Positions 1 through 11,517 of a DNA stretch of 64,000 nucleotides are shown piece by piece (within the stretch, counting starts at the first letter, position 1; each line of letters starts with the position of its first letter). Location: contig CM039129.1 of NCBI GenBank assembly GCA_022036555.1, forward strand, positions 23,717,305 through 23,781,304, read 5' to 3'. Both the position numbers and the translations under genes were made by a program. The notes beneath the pieces were generated by a model. The model searched no databases. It was not told where the DNA came from and saw nothing but the letters and a program-made list of their open reading frames with translations. The stretch comes from Microstegium vimineum. Lineage: Eukaryota; Streptophyta; Magnoliopsida; Poales; Poaceae.

Positions 1-1847
1 CAAGTATTCCTAGGTTCAAAGGCTTTGACATCTTGATCGGCAATCCTTTGCACCAGATGACTTAGGCTTTCAAATTCTTGAGACGCATACTTATCTTTGA
101 TATGCGGCAGTAATCCTTGAAAAGCCAAATCTGCCAGTTGCCGATCATCAAGTATCAGGCTGTAGCACTTGTTCTTTACATCTCGCAGCCTCTGAACAAA
201 GTTTTCAACCGATTCGTCATTGCGTTGCCTCAGCTTAACCAAATCGGTAATCTTCTTCTCATGTATGCCAGCGAAGAAGTATTTGTGAAATTGTTTTTCC
301 AGATCGGCCCAAGTAATCACAGAGTTTGGAGGTAATGATATAAACCATGTGAATGCCGATCCAGACAATGATGATGAGAACAATCTCACCCTGAGTTCCT
401 CTCTGCTGGCAGCTTCTCCGCACTAGATAATGAAGCGGTTGATGTGCTCCATTGTTGATGTGTCATCTTGGCCGGAGAACTTGGTAAAATCAGACACTTT
501 GTACCGATTTGGGAGAGGAATTAGATCATATGCTGGAGGATACGGTGTCCGATAAGAATAGGTATTAACCTTAGGTTTAATGCCGAATTGTTCTTTCATT
601 ACTTCAACAATCTTATTGGTCCAGTATGCATCCTGCTCTTGCCGACTCATTGGCTGGTTGTTGACTGGTGGAGCCGACTGATGCGCCTCTTCAAGTCTTG
701 GTAGAAGATGATGCGGAGTAGTCACGGGCGCAGCACCAGTCATCTGGACGTCATGCATCGGTTGACTTACCGATGGATAATTTTGCACACTTAGTAGATT
801 AGGCTAAGTCATCATATTCATCGGTTGCTATACCGATGGTCCACTCTGAGCGTTTGCTGGACTTCCATATTGATACATTAGTACGCCAGGCTATTGAACC
901 GGCGGCTGGCTAGTCCATCCAGGATTATAAATCATCGGCATGTGACTTACCGATGGCTGATAGCTAACTGGCGCCTGCTCTTCCTACACCCTGGAGTAAT
1001 CAACAAATTGGTTACCTTGATGTGCTAGTACTCCGGCTTGAGGATTTACAGCCATAGGCTGGCTTCCAGTTGATATAGTGTGTTGCATCGGCACAGAGCT
1101 TGCCGATGGTGGCATCAGAGGTATTCTAGGAATCACTTGGAAATCTTCCGATGGCACTTGTACAGTTGGAGAGGACGTAGAGTAATGCATTATAGGGACC
1201 ATCGACTTTGATTGCATTGCCGACGCCATAGAGCCCTTCCAAACTGAACTGTCTCCCTGCACTAGATTAGAACCAGCGGATGGATTTGAAGGCATACCGT
1301 AACCCCACCAGTTGGTAGGCGCTGGATGACTCTGGATAGCAGGTCCTGACATTGCCGACGCCACTGGATCTGCACTAAGCTTAATGACGCTTTCAGGACT
1401 TGGTCTTGGCGGTGTAGCCACATCGCCAGACGGATCCACGGGAGTGGAAGACGCCATTGGGGCTGCCGATGGGTTTGTAGATGCCGATCCAGGTTGATGA
1501 TACGCTGGACCAACATATTGAGGTGCATGTCCTTCTTTGAATGATTGCATAACAGCGTTGTACACAGTATTGGACAGCACATTGGAGTGGCTAATTAATG
1601 CTTGATTTAAGGCAGAATTAACCATCTCCTGTAACTTACCAGGATTGGTATCATATGTGACCTGCCGTGGCAACGGCGGATCTTGCTTCTGGATGGCTTC
1701 GCCGCTCCTGCTTAGGCTGAAGGACTTCAGATGCAATTGCTTGTACTCCTCCATAGCCCGCTCCATAGCCAGCCTCTGATCATCTTTTAGATCGGCCTCG
1801 GAGACTTCAATGACGTTCCTTTGGTTAACGTCGGAGTTATCGCCCAT
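1..1847 (-). pseudogene. gag: Tat-lineage gypsy gag, element L (runs off left edge)
   Basis: Gag forms the particle that packages retroelement RNA. On the minus strand the frame starts at an ATG at 1847 (MGDN...), just after the LTR and primer-binding site, and runs as a proline/serine-rich N-terminal region to an amber stop at 984-986 (...DYSRV*). The same frame then resumes and reaches a capsid-like Retrotrans_gag region (FTKFSGQDD..., HINRFII). A further TAG near 421 sits where the A copy reads CAA. The remainder continues to base 1 and matches A (LRQRNDESVE, KDKYASQEFE). Stops make it non-coding in present form. Protease and pol would lie left of the window. The family assignment rests on close similarity to the A, E and F gag genes in this window. 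Confidence 0.85.
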
Positions 1848-1873
1848 GATAGATGTATAATTTGTATAATCGA

Positions 1874-1891
1874 GTCCCACTGGGCGTGCCA
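1874..1891 (-). other. primer-binding site, element L
   Basis: Directly inside the LTR end the minus strand reads TGGCACGCCCAGTGGGAC. The same block follows the LTR in A, E and F, so it is the conserved tRNA primer site. I did not identify the priming tRNA. Confidence 0.7.
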
Positions 1892-1898
1892 AAAGAGG

Positions 1899-2927
1899 TG
1901 TTGACACAAAAAGCGTTAGGATCTACGAACACCTCAGGCTATTACCCGAATTCGATATCCAAAGGTGTGCCAGTCGATTTGACCAGTTAATCGACAAGGA
2001 CGATAACTAGAACAAGATTTGAACAAGACAACGGCGATACGCCCAGATGTCAAGACTCAGACTTGATCAGGATAACTAGAGCAGAGCTGAACGAGACATC
2101 AGCGATGCGCCCGGATGTCAAAGCTCAAATTACACCCACGCGGAACTTGCAAGGTTTTGACGGAGATCGAAGAGATGCAGTCCGTCGAGACTTGAAGAAC
2201 TCGTAGATAAACTAAGACTAATGCAATAAAGGGTAAATTGCAGTAAAGGTAAATAACAGTAAATTGATTTGTTTGATAGATTGATTGATATCTTCTTACA
2301 CGCAGCCCTTGGGCACATATTTATACTCCCGCATGGAGAGTTATACAGAGACACGACTCGTACCTTCCCTAAACAAAACTCCTAACTTTAAGGAAATAAC
2401 GGACTCGCGCAGGAGTCAGACCCAAATAACAATATTATTTTCCTAAACAAACACCTCTATTTTTAAAGGAAATAAATGACTCGTGCAAGAGCCGGACTCA
2501 AACTACTATAACAATACTGGTATAAAATCACCAGTTTCCTTATGTCCTTCCTTCGATGAAAACTTTCCATCGGCATATTCCTTCAATCCGCGACTTCCTT
2601 CTTTCGCCACCGGCAATCTTCTGCTGACGTCAACCGCCACATCACTCTGTGCCCATCGGCATCATCTCCTCATCGGCAATCGGCATCGGCAACATCTCCA
2701 CATCGCCAATCGGCATCGGCAACTTTGCAGTTCTGGTAACTTGACTTCACCAATTAACCCTTATCGGCAAGAATCATCCAGCCCCCATCGACAACAAACT
2801 TATCTTTCCTGCATCATTCTTTCTCATCGGTAAATTCAACTGATAACTTTCCGATGCCGATAGAAAACAGCCACCGATCAACACAAGTCTTAGTTCATTT
2901 GACACATGCCGAAAAACGGTGTCAACA
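1899..2927 (-). repeat. 5' LTR of gypsy element L
   Basis: The 1,029-bp LTR begins on the minus strand at 2927 with TGTTGACACCG and ends at 1899 with ...GTGTCAACA, giving the TG...CA ends and short inverted termini of an LTR. A TATAAATA box lies at 2318-2325 on the minus strand. The U3 half is packed with ATCGGC/GCCGAT hexamers (about 2,560-2,880). A primer site and gag follow on the minus strand, so this is the 5' LTR. It interrupts copia K1 at 2927/2928. Confidence 0.9.
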
Positions 2928-3330
2928 AGGAAGCGAGATGATTGGAGGCAGGCTGAGTTGAACAACCGGGACATGGACCACCCACGAGTTGGGGTGCCTG
3001 AACCGGAAGTTCAGAGGCGCACTTCTAGGCCTAGAGGTACAATGCCTCAAGGTGCTAGGCCTTAGGAGGCGAGACCACGTGGTGGTTGTGCCAAGAGGGG
3101 TACCGGTCGTGACCCATACGACTACGAGCCTCGTGGCGGTGGCTTTACTCCTCCCTTAGTTAGCGTACCACGTTTTCCCCATCATGGTGATCGCTATCCT
3201 CCCATGGGACAGGAGATGTTTGGTTTCTCTCCTAACCCATTCTTTGGGCAAGTGGGACAACACTCGTATGCTTCATAGTTTACTCACCCTAGTGTTGGTC
3301 CGTTTGCTCACCCTATGTCTTTTTATTGAT
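2928..3330 (+). pseudogene. gag: copia K1 gag C-terminal fragment
   Basis: Reads RKRDDWRQAELNN then a Pro/Arg/Gly-rich tail ending HPMSFY and a stop, matching the end of the K2 gag. K2 has the CX2CX4HX4C zinc knuckle immediately upstream; in K1 that part is removed by the L insertion. One in-frame stop occurs after ...GARP. In both copies gag ends at MSFY* and pol continues in another frame, so the gag-pol frame change is ancestral rather than a lesion of one copy. Confidence 0.75.
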
Positions 3331-3344
3331 GTAGGAAGGAGGAC

Positions 3345-6300
3345 TGGAGAAGACTTGGCTTGTGGATTCCGGATGCTCATGCCATATGACCGGAAGTGCC
3401 AAGTGGTTCTCCAGCCTTGACCTCGTGCACCACACCGAGTACATTACTTTCGGAGACAAGAGTAAAGGTAAGGTTGTCTCCCGAGGGTCCATCCGAGTGA
3501 ACTCTTCTTTTGTCCTCAAGGATGTTGCTTTGGTTGCGAATTTGCATTTTAACCTTCGTTTGGTTTTGCAAATCCTTGATGATGGTTTTGAAGTGAGTTT
3601 CAAGCCTAATCTCTCTCGGATTTTGGACTCTCGTGGTGAGCTTGTTTGCCGGATTTTACCCTTCGGGAAGTTTTTTCGTGCGGATTTTTCTATCTCTTCC
3701 GGACCTTCGCATTGTCTTCTTGCCGGTTCTTCCTCCGAGCTTTGGAAGTGGCATAGGAGATTGGGACATCTTAGCTTCGACTTGATTGCAAGGCTTAGCT
3801 CGATGGACCTTATCCAATGATTGCCAAAGCTGAAGTTCGAGAAGGATTTGGTTTGCCATCCTTGCAGGCATGGAAAATGGTTGCCACTTCCCATCCTCCT
3901 GTGACTGAGATCATGACCACTCGACCCGGTGAGCTCTTAGACATGGACACAGTTGGTCCAGCTCGGGTTAGGTCGGAAGGAGGGAAGTGGTATGTGGTTA
4001 TAGTTGTTGATGACTACTCGAGATACTCTTGGGTGTTCTTTTTGGAGAGTAAGGATGAGGCTTTTCCACTTGTTTGAGATCTGATTTTGAGATTGCAAAA
4101 TGAGCTACCTAAGAATGTCATGAGAGCTATCCGCAGTGACAATGGCATAGAATTCAAGAATGCTCACTTTGTAACTATGTGTTCTTCTTTGGGTCTCGAT
4201 CACCAGTTTTCCTCACCTCACACTCCTCAGCAGAACGGTGTTGTTGAACGCAAGAATCGGACCCTTGTGGAGATGGCCAGGACGATGCTCGATGAGCATA
4301 GGACTCCTAGGCGGTATTGGGCCGAAGGACTCAGTTCTAGTTGCTATGTTTCCAATCACATTTTTCTCCGAGCTTTCAAGAAAAAGACCTCTTATGAGTT
4401 GCGATTTGGGAGACCACCCAAGGTAAGTCACCTACGGGTGTTTGGGTGCAGGTGCTTTATCCTCAAAAATGGCGGTAAGTTGGACAAATTTGAGTCTCGG
4501 TCTTCTGACGGTATCTTTCTTGGTTATTCTACTCACTCTCGTGCTTATCGTGCTCTTAACCTTGAGACTAACCGAGTGATGGAGACTTGGGAGATTACCT
4601 TCGATGAAACTATGCCCTGTATTTCCACCGCTTTTGAGCTTGCAGGTGATGATGAGGTGAACACTAGCATCTTTGTGGAGGAGGAGCAGGACAATGCCGA
4701 TTGGGGTGATCCCGAGCCGACTCCACCGGCTGCCCCCGTTGACCCTACGACGTCCACTTTGGCTCACGGTCCCGATCCGACTACTTCCTCTACATGGGGG
4801 CCATTCGAGCAGCTTCCGCAGTCGGTGCCCGTTGCACCTGAGGGAGCTCCAGCTACTGTCGAAGGGGAGGCCACTTCGTCCAGGCAGGCTCCCCACCACA
4901 TCCAGCGGTAGCACCCGCCGGAGAACATCATCGGCGACATCGACCGTTGAGTCACGCGGTCTAGGTCCTATCTCTCTCACTTTGCTCATTCGGCTTTTGT
5001 CGCTTCTTTTGAGCCCCGGGATGTTGGACACGCTTTGATGGATCCGGATTGGGTTAATGCCGTGCATGGGGAGTTAGAAAACTTTCAGCGAAACTGCGTT
5101 TGGGTCTTAGTTCCTCCACCACCTAGTTGCCACCCCATAGGTACCAAATGGGTTTTCAAAAATAAACAAAGTGAGGATGGGGTGGTAGTGCGCAACAAGG
5201 CTAGGTTGGTAGCTCAAGGCTTTTGTCAAAATGAGGGAATAGACTATGAGGAAACCTTTGCTCCTGTAGCTCGATTAGAAGCCATTAGAATCCTTCTAGC
5301 TTTTGCGGCTTCTAAGGGTTTTAAACTTTTTCAAATAGACGTTAAAAGTGCTTTCTTAAACAGCTACATAGATTGCGAACCTTCTTGCTTGCTAAGGGTT
5401 TTAAAATGGGATCGGTAGATCAGACGTTATTTCTCCTCAAGCAAGGCAAAGACACTCTCCTAGTCCAAATATACTTGGATGATATCATCCTTGGTGGTTC
5501 TTCTCATGCTCTTGTTGCCAAGTTTGCAAATCTTATGAGCAGGGAATTTGAGATGTGTATGATGGGAGAGTTGACCTTCTTTCTTGGGTTGCAAATCAAG
5601 CAAACCCGGGAAGGGACGTTTGTGCACCAAGGCAAGTACACGAAGGATATCTTGAAGAAGTTTGACATGGGTGAGGCAAAGCCTCTTTCGATGCCCATGT
5701 AGACTACGACTGCCTTGGATGCGGATGAGGAAGGACAAGCGGTGGACCAGACAGAGTACCGAAGCATGATCGGGTAGCTCTTGTACATGACGGCGACCCG
5801 GCTGGACATTTAGTTCGTTGTCTGCTTGTGTGCTCGCTTTCAGGCGTCCCCACGGACATCGCACAAGCAGGTGGTAAAACGCACCATGAGGTACTTACGC
5901 TTCACTCCCAAATTTGGTGTTTGGTTTTCCACCTCCTCCTCTCTTGTGCTTTGCGGTTATTCTGATGCCGACTTTGCCGGTTGCCGTCTTGATCGGAAGT
6001 CCACTTCTGGGACTTGCCAGTTTCTCGGGTCTTCTCTTGTGTCTTGGTCTTCTTGCAAATAGTCTAGCGTGGCATAGTCGACATACGAAGCTTAGTACGT
6101 TGTCGCGGCTAGCTGTTGTTCGCAGTTGATTTGTATGATTGCAACTTTGAAGGATTTCAGTCTTGAGCTTACTAAGGTGCCTCTGCTTTGCGATAGCACG
6201 AGTGCAATTAGTGTGGCCAAAAATCCCATGCTTCAATCTAAGACCAAGCACATTGATGTTCGCTTTGACTTCTTCCGAGATCACTACAAGAAGGGTGACA

Positions 6301-6419
6301 TTGACCTCCGGCATGTCGAGACCCACAACCAGCTTGCGGATATTCTCACAAAACCTTTGGATCAATCTGTGTTTTCTCGCCTTGGGGCGAGTTGGGTGTG
6401 TGTTTCCCCTTTTAGTTGA
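3345..6419 (+). pseudogene. pol: copia K1 pol (protease-integrase-RT-RNase H)
   Basis: Protease: WLVDSGCSCHMTG near 3,355 with the catalytic DSG. Integrase: HRRLGH...CHPC zinc region near 3,750-3,870 and the D, D, E core (DMDTVGP, RSDNGIEF, NGVVERKN). RT: WVFKNKQSEDG...KARLVAQGF and YLDD near 5,475. RNase H: SDADFAGCRLDRKSTSG and HVETHNQLADILTKPLD near 6,300. Lesions: a frameshift near 3,820, TGA at 4,075 where CGA is expected, TAG after HIQR at 4,909, and a deletion near 5,372 that removes about 50 codons present in K2 between the SAFLNGYI and KTFLLAKGFK motifs. It cannot encode a working polyprotein. Confidence 0.88.
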
Positions 6420-6507
6420 GGGAAGCTCTTTGTGTATCTAAGTTCTTTTTGGTTCTTATTTGTCTTTTCTTTCTTTTCTTTAGTGTCTTCTAGTGTTAAT
6501 TGGTGTC

Positions 6508-7349
6508 TGTTGACACCGTTTTTGCTACGTGTCAATATGAACCGAGAGCGGTCGGCAAGGAGATGGTCACTGTTCCCTATCGGCATCAAGGTACTACAGG
6601 TTAGATTACCGATGGAAGCAAAGGAGATTGCCGATGGTGAATTTGGTTAAAGAAACGTCAAGGGAAAAAGAAGGCTACTTGCCGATAGGAAGGTATTGCC
6701 GATGAAGGCAGAAGGGTGTTGCCGATAGGAAGGTATTGCCGATGGATGCAGGATGACATGGCTGACGTCAGCAGAAAGCTATCGATGGCAATAGAAGAGG
6801 GTTGCAGATTGGAAGAAGTCTGCCGATAGAAGGTTTCATCGTAAGGAAGACGGATATGAAAAATGGTGATTTTATGCCAGTATTATTATTATAGTTTGAG
6901 TCTGACTCTTGCATGAGTCGTTTATTTCCTTAAAAATAGGAGTTTTGTTTAGAAAGATATGAGTCGTGTCTGTTTACAACTCCTCTCGCCGGGGTATAAT
7001 ATGTACCGAGGGGTGGTGTAAAAAGGGAGACAACACAATCAATCAAACAAGTCAATTACTTTTATCTACTTTTCCAGCAAATCTACTTTTATCGCATTAC
7101 TTCTAGTTTATCCACGAGTTCTTACGAAGGTTCGACGGGCTGCATCTACAAGATCCCGTCAACCTTGCAAGTTCCGCGTTTTCAGCAATCAGAGCCTTGA
7201 CATCCGGGCGCATCGCCATCGTCTCGTTCAATTCTGTTCTAGTTATCGTCCTTGTCGATTAACTGGTCAAATCGACTGGCACACCTCGGATATCGAATTT
7301 GGGTATAAGGCCGACGTGTTCGCAGACTTGACGGCTTTTTGCGTCAACA
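6508..7349 (+). repeat. 5' LTR of gypsy element A
   Basis: An 842-bp LTR, TGTTGACACCG...TTTTTGCGTCAACA. The TATA region at 6995-7002 reads TATAATAT where sister LTRs have TATAAATA, so it is slightly decayed. U3 has repeated TTGCCGATRGGA-like units (five GCCGAT in 6,601-6,740). The length is close to LTR D (834 bp) and shorter than L, E and F/G (1,029-1,127 bp). Confidence 0.9.
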
Positions 7350-7356
7350 CGTCTTT

Positions 7357-7374
7357 TGGCACACCCGGTGGGAC
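7357..7374 (+). other. primer-binding site, element A
   Basis: TGGCACACCCGGTGGGAC lies a few bases inside the LTR end, at the same place and with almost the same sequence as in L, E and F. Confidence 0.7.
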
Positions 7375-7418
7375 AAATAACACATCTTTTGCCCATGGTT
7401 TAACCCATTACAAGCTTA

Positions 7419-9998
7419 TGGACAATACTGCTGATATCAATCCAAGCAATGTCATTGAAGTCTCCGAAGCAGATCTAAAAGATGATCAAAAGCAGTCTAT
7501 GGAGCAGGCTATGGAGGAGTACAAGCAGTTATATCTGAAGTCCTTCAGCCTAAACAGGAGCGGTGAGGCTATCCAGAAGCAAGATCCACCGTTGCCATGA
7601 CAAGTCACTTTCGACGCCAATCCTGGTAAATTATAAGAGATGGTTAATTCTGCACTAAATCATGCGTTAATTAGCCACTCCAATGTGCTGTCCAACACTA
7701 TATACAATGTTGTTATGCAATCTTTCAAAGAGGGACATGCACCCCAGTATGTTGGTCAAGCATATCATCAACCTGGATCGGCATCTACTACAACTCCACC
7801 GGCGGTTCCAATGGCATCTCCCCAAACTGTGAATCCATCTGCCGATGAGGTTACGCCGCCAAGATCGAGCCCTGTAAGCATCACTCGATTGAACATAGAT
7901 CTGGTGGCATCGACGATGTCAGGACCTGCAATGAAGAGTCAACCAACTCCCGCCAGCTGGTGGGGATACGGTAGGCCTCCAAGTCCATCTGCTGACTCTA
8001 GATCGATCCAAGATAACAATGTAGCGTCGAAGGTCCCCATGGCATCGGCAATACCTGCACAGCCGATGATCCCAATGACACATTATGCTACATCCTCTCC
8101 AACTGTGCAGTTGCCGTCAGTAAATCTTCAGATGGCGATACCCAAAGTGCCTTATGCGCAACCATCGGCAAGTTCTTTGCCGATGCAACAAGACATGGCA
8201 ACTGTAAGTCAGCCCATGGTGGTGGCGAATCATCAAACTGGAGTACCAGCACACCAAGGTGGCCAATTTGTTGACTACTCCAGGGTATAGGAGCGACAGG
8301 CGCTGGTTAGCTATCAGCTATCGGCGAATTACATGCCGATGACTTGTAATCCTGGATGGACTGGTCAAGCACCGATTCAACAACAGGTGGTACAACCTGG
8401 ACGTTAGGTAGCAGAAGTTCAATAATGCCATTTACCATCGGATCTCCATAATGATGCATCGGCATGCCAGCTGGTAAATCTTACCTTGCCACAGTACCCG
8501 GCGAATGCTCAGAATGAGGCATCGGCGTATCGACCGATGAATATAATGCCACAGTACATCCCAGTGGGCATTCAAAGTTGTCCATCGACAAATCAGCCGA
8601 TGCATAATATTCAGCAAGCTAGTGTTGGGCCTGCGCCAATCGTTCGGGCTTATTTGCCACAAAGACATGAGGAGGCATATCAGCTAGCTCAGCCAATCAA
8701 CATCTAGCCAGTGCATCGGCAAGATCAAGATGCATACTGGACCGATAAGATCGCCGAAGTGATGAAAGAACAATTCGACATCAAGCCTAAGGGTTAATAC
8801 ATACTCTTATCGGACGTCGTACCCTCCGGCATATGATTTGATTCCTCTCCCAAATCGGTACAAGGTGCCGAATTTCACAAAGTTTTCTGGCCAAGATGAC
8901 ACGTCAACGATGGAGCACATCAACCGCTTCATTATCCAATGTGGAGAAGCAGCCATCAGAGATGAACTGAGGGTGAGATTGTTCTCGTCATCATTATCTG
9001 GCTCGGCATTTACATGGTTCATTTCACTGCCTCCAAATTCTGTGATCACTTGGGCCGATCTAGAGAAGCAGTTTCACAAATATTTCTTCGCTGGTGTACA
9101 TGAGAAGATGATTACCGATTTGGTCAAATTGAGGCAGCGTAATGATGAATCGGTAGAAAGCTTCGTCCAAAGGCTGCGAGACGTAAAGAACAAGTGCTAT
9201 AGCTTGGTGCTTGATGATCGGCAATTGGCATATTTGGCCTTCCAGGGATTACTGCCACACATCAAGGACAAATATGCATCTCAAGAGTTTGAAATTTTGA
9301 GTCATCGGTTCTGGAGGAAGACCAAAGATCTTGCGCGACCGGTCCGCCAGAAAAACTCAAAAGAGAAAGAAGTCTCGTTAATCTCTTCATGCTCGTTCCA
9401 AGTTCGAAGTACCGTTTGGCCAAAGAAAAATCCGCTTCCTGACACGATTGCCTCTTTATATAGATAGATATAGGATCTATGGGGTTATTACTTAGAAGTC
9501 TATTTTGTACAAGATCCCCTCCTATCTGATAGAAAAGGGTCCCATGATCCCGAGCCGGTCTTATCTTGGCTCGCAATCGTGTAGAGAATTGCTGATCAAG
9601 ACATTAAAGGTTTCGAATCTAGAAAAACTTGGAATAAAAAGGTATCCTTCATTGAACAAGAAGAAGATTCTGAGTCGGATGAGGAGCCAAGTATCGGCGT
9701 TGCTGAATGGATAAAGAACAAGAAGTCGGTATCCTGTCCGTTTGGCCAGAAAGAAGCTAAAAGGTTCACCTTTGACATTACCAAGGCCGATAGGATATTT
9801 GACCTGTTGCTTCAAGAAGGGTGGATTAAGTTGTCGCTTAATCAAGTGATTCCGTCGGCCGAAGAGCTTAAAAAGATCAGGTATTGCAAGTGGCATGGTG
9901 CAACTTCGCACAATACCAATGATTACAAAGTCTTTAGGCAGCAGTTGCAGTCAGAAATTGAGTCTGGGCGAATTAAGTTTGAAAATTCTAAAGCCTAG
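7419..9998 (+). pseudogene. gag: Tat-lineage gypsy gag, element A
   Basis: The probable start is the ATG at 7419 (MDNTADINPSN), aligned with MGDN of L and E. The N-terminal half is Pro/Ser/Gln-rich and ends at an amber stop after DYSRV (8288-8290), exactly as in L. The same frame continues to about 8,707, shifts near 8,800, and then gives the capsid-like domain (8,838-9,290: FTKFSGQDDTSTMEHI, WADLEKQFHKYFFAG, LRQRNDESVESFVQRL). A plastid insert replaces a few codons at 9,300-9,585. The C-terminal part resumes (ADRIFDLLLQEGWIKL) with a C-X2-H-X4-H knuckle (CKWHGATSH) whose last Cys is Tyr. Non-functional. Confidence 0.85.
9300..9585 (-). other. ycf2: plastid ycf2-derived fragment (NUPT) inside gag A
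   Basis: On the minus strand this stretch reads through LLSNNPIDPISIYIK, KRYFELGTSMKRLT and GGPVAQDLW. I recognise these as part of the plastid Ycf2 protein, a large plastid-encoded protein with no role in retrotransposition. The flanking gag frame matches L on both sides (KYASQEFE before, RIADQD after), so about 285 bp of plastid-type DNA replaced only a few gag codons. Boundaries are approximate to about 10 bp; I saw no target duplication. Grass plastomes are known to keep only degraded ycf2, so the donor may have been that remnant. Recognition is from memory of the family, without a search. Confidence 0.82.
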
Positions 9999-10004
9999 AA
10001 GCCG

Positions 10005-10860
10005 ATGAAGATTTACCAACACCCGTTTCCGAATGATGTGGTGGAAACTAATGGAAAGACTAAACTGCTAACGTCGGAAGCTGCCAAGAAAAGTGTATCG
10101 GTAGATCCTGAACATCAAATAGCTGTGCATGATGTGAAAGGGAAGGGGTTTGCCGATGACAGAAAGGGCAAGAGAATTACAGATGAGAGCAGCAGCGCCA
10201 GGAGGCCTCGTAGACATGCACCATATGGCATTGTAATCACGCACAGGCAGCCACGACAAGAATATTGGTACTTGCAAGAGGAGCAATATCGGCAGCACAA
10301 GGAAGAAAGGCACCAAGAGTGGCATCGGCATAAAGATCATTGGAGGTGCCCCTTCTTTGTTCATTGTTGGGAAGAAGGCATCAAGCTACCCACTGCCGAT
10401 AATTGCCCCGAATGTAACGGGTACTATCCTGCCGATCGGTCAGAAAAGAAGCCTTGTTTTGACGATCGAGCATCAAGCTATGGCGGGCCGATCAGAGAAA
10501 AGGGATCAACGCATGATCAGCTAGGGGCAAGGTCAGCGTACATGACAGGCTTGGCAAGCATGGCCGTCAAGAAAAGCTTGAAGAGATGGTTAATGCAAGA
10601 GTGCCCGATGAAGAGATATTCTCTAGGGATCCGTACATAAGGAGTGGTGCAAACACGAGCGGTGAGAAACAGTACCAACCTGTTTGGAAAACTAAGCTTC
10701 CTCAATGGTGCCCCAAAGGTCTGACGAAGACTCAGAAAAGGAGGATCTAGCGTGAACACCAAAGAGATCTGTATCACAGTGAAAATCCTTCAAGAGAGAA
10801 ATCTCTAGTTAAGCAATGGAGGCCGAAACGCAAGGATATGAATCCATCGGCATAGGTCAA
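10005..10860 (+). pseudogene. gag-protease linker of element A
   Basis: The frame from 10,005 to 10,640 is highly charged (KGKGFADDRKGKR, EEQYRQHKEERHQEWHRHKDH) and then shows a compact Cys/His group, CPFFVHCWEEG...CPEC, near 10,350-10,420. Grass gypsy polyproteins of this group carry such a motif between gag and protease; it looks like a second zinc-binding site. Frames break near 10,640 and 10,750 before the protease. Function beyond nucleic-acid binding is not evident. Confidence 0.65.
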
Positions 10861-10873
10861 TATAGTTGTTACA

Positions 10874-11403
10874 TTGCCGATGGAATTCATGGCGCCTGCC
10901 GATGCTGCGGAAGAAGCTGCTGAGATGGCGCAGTTAGTGCTGGACCCGATGGCAGCTATCTTTGAAAAGCCTGTCGATGATGAAAGGAAGCATTTAAGGG
11001 CCTTGTTTGTCAAAGGCAAAGTTGATGGGCAGCCAGTATCAAAGATGCTGGTAGATGGTGGAGCGGCGGTCAATATAATGTCGTACGTCATGTTCAGGAA
11101 GCTTGGGAAAGGTGACCAGGACTTAGCTAAGACAAACATGATGCTTAAAGATTTTGAAGGCAATGTGTCAGCAACTAAGGGAGCAGTATGCATTGAGTTA
11201 ACCATCGGCAGTAAAACTTTGCCGACAACATTTTTCGTGATCAATGGCAAAGGTGCCTACAACTTGCTCCTAGGAAGGGATTGGATCCACGCTAATTGTT
11301 GTATCCCTTCCACAATGCACCAAAGCCTCGTGCAATGGGTTGGAGACAAAATTGAAGTCGTCCAAAGTGAAGCCTTGTCAATCATTGCATCGGCAGAATC
11401 ATA
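10874..11403 (+). pseudogene. pol: aspartic protease domain, element A pol
   Basis: This domain would cleave the gag-pol polyprotein. The active-site motif is LVDGGAAVNIM near 11,050 (DGGA type usual in Tat elements), followed by the C-terminal LLLGRDWIHA strand near 11,270. The domain itself is open, but the frame stops at 11,401-11,403 before the RT, and the next ORF is in another frame. It is a remnant of a single pol frame. Confidence 0.8.
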
Positions 11404-11517
11404 AACTTATGAGCGGACCAAATGCATGTCAGGTGAAGCTTGGGATACGAAATTCCTCAAGGTTGCCGATTACCGAATTATGCCGATCCAAGCAGATGGT
11501 TTTGAAGAAGAGTTTTA

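Larger units (their letters stand above)
2928..6507 (+). mobile_element. Ty1-copia element K1 body (SIRE/Opie-like), both ends lost
   Basis: An internal piece of a copia element in the order gag end, protease, integrase, RT, RNase H. This order (integrase before RT) defines Ty1-copia. It is nearly collinear with K2 (16,625-23,148, opposite strand). It is cut on the left by LTR L at 2928 and on the right by LTR A at 6507. The last bases before A (ATTGGTGTC) match the 3' non-coding part of K2, so A inserted just past the pol end. Neither LTR of K1 is present in the window. Confidence 0.9.

Noticed and set aside
6432..6650. Small ORF across the K1/LTR A boundary
   Set aside because: It reads through the junction of two elements and into LTR repeats, so it cannot be an ancestral gene.
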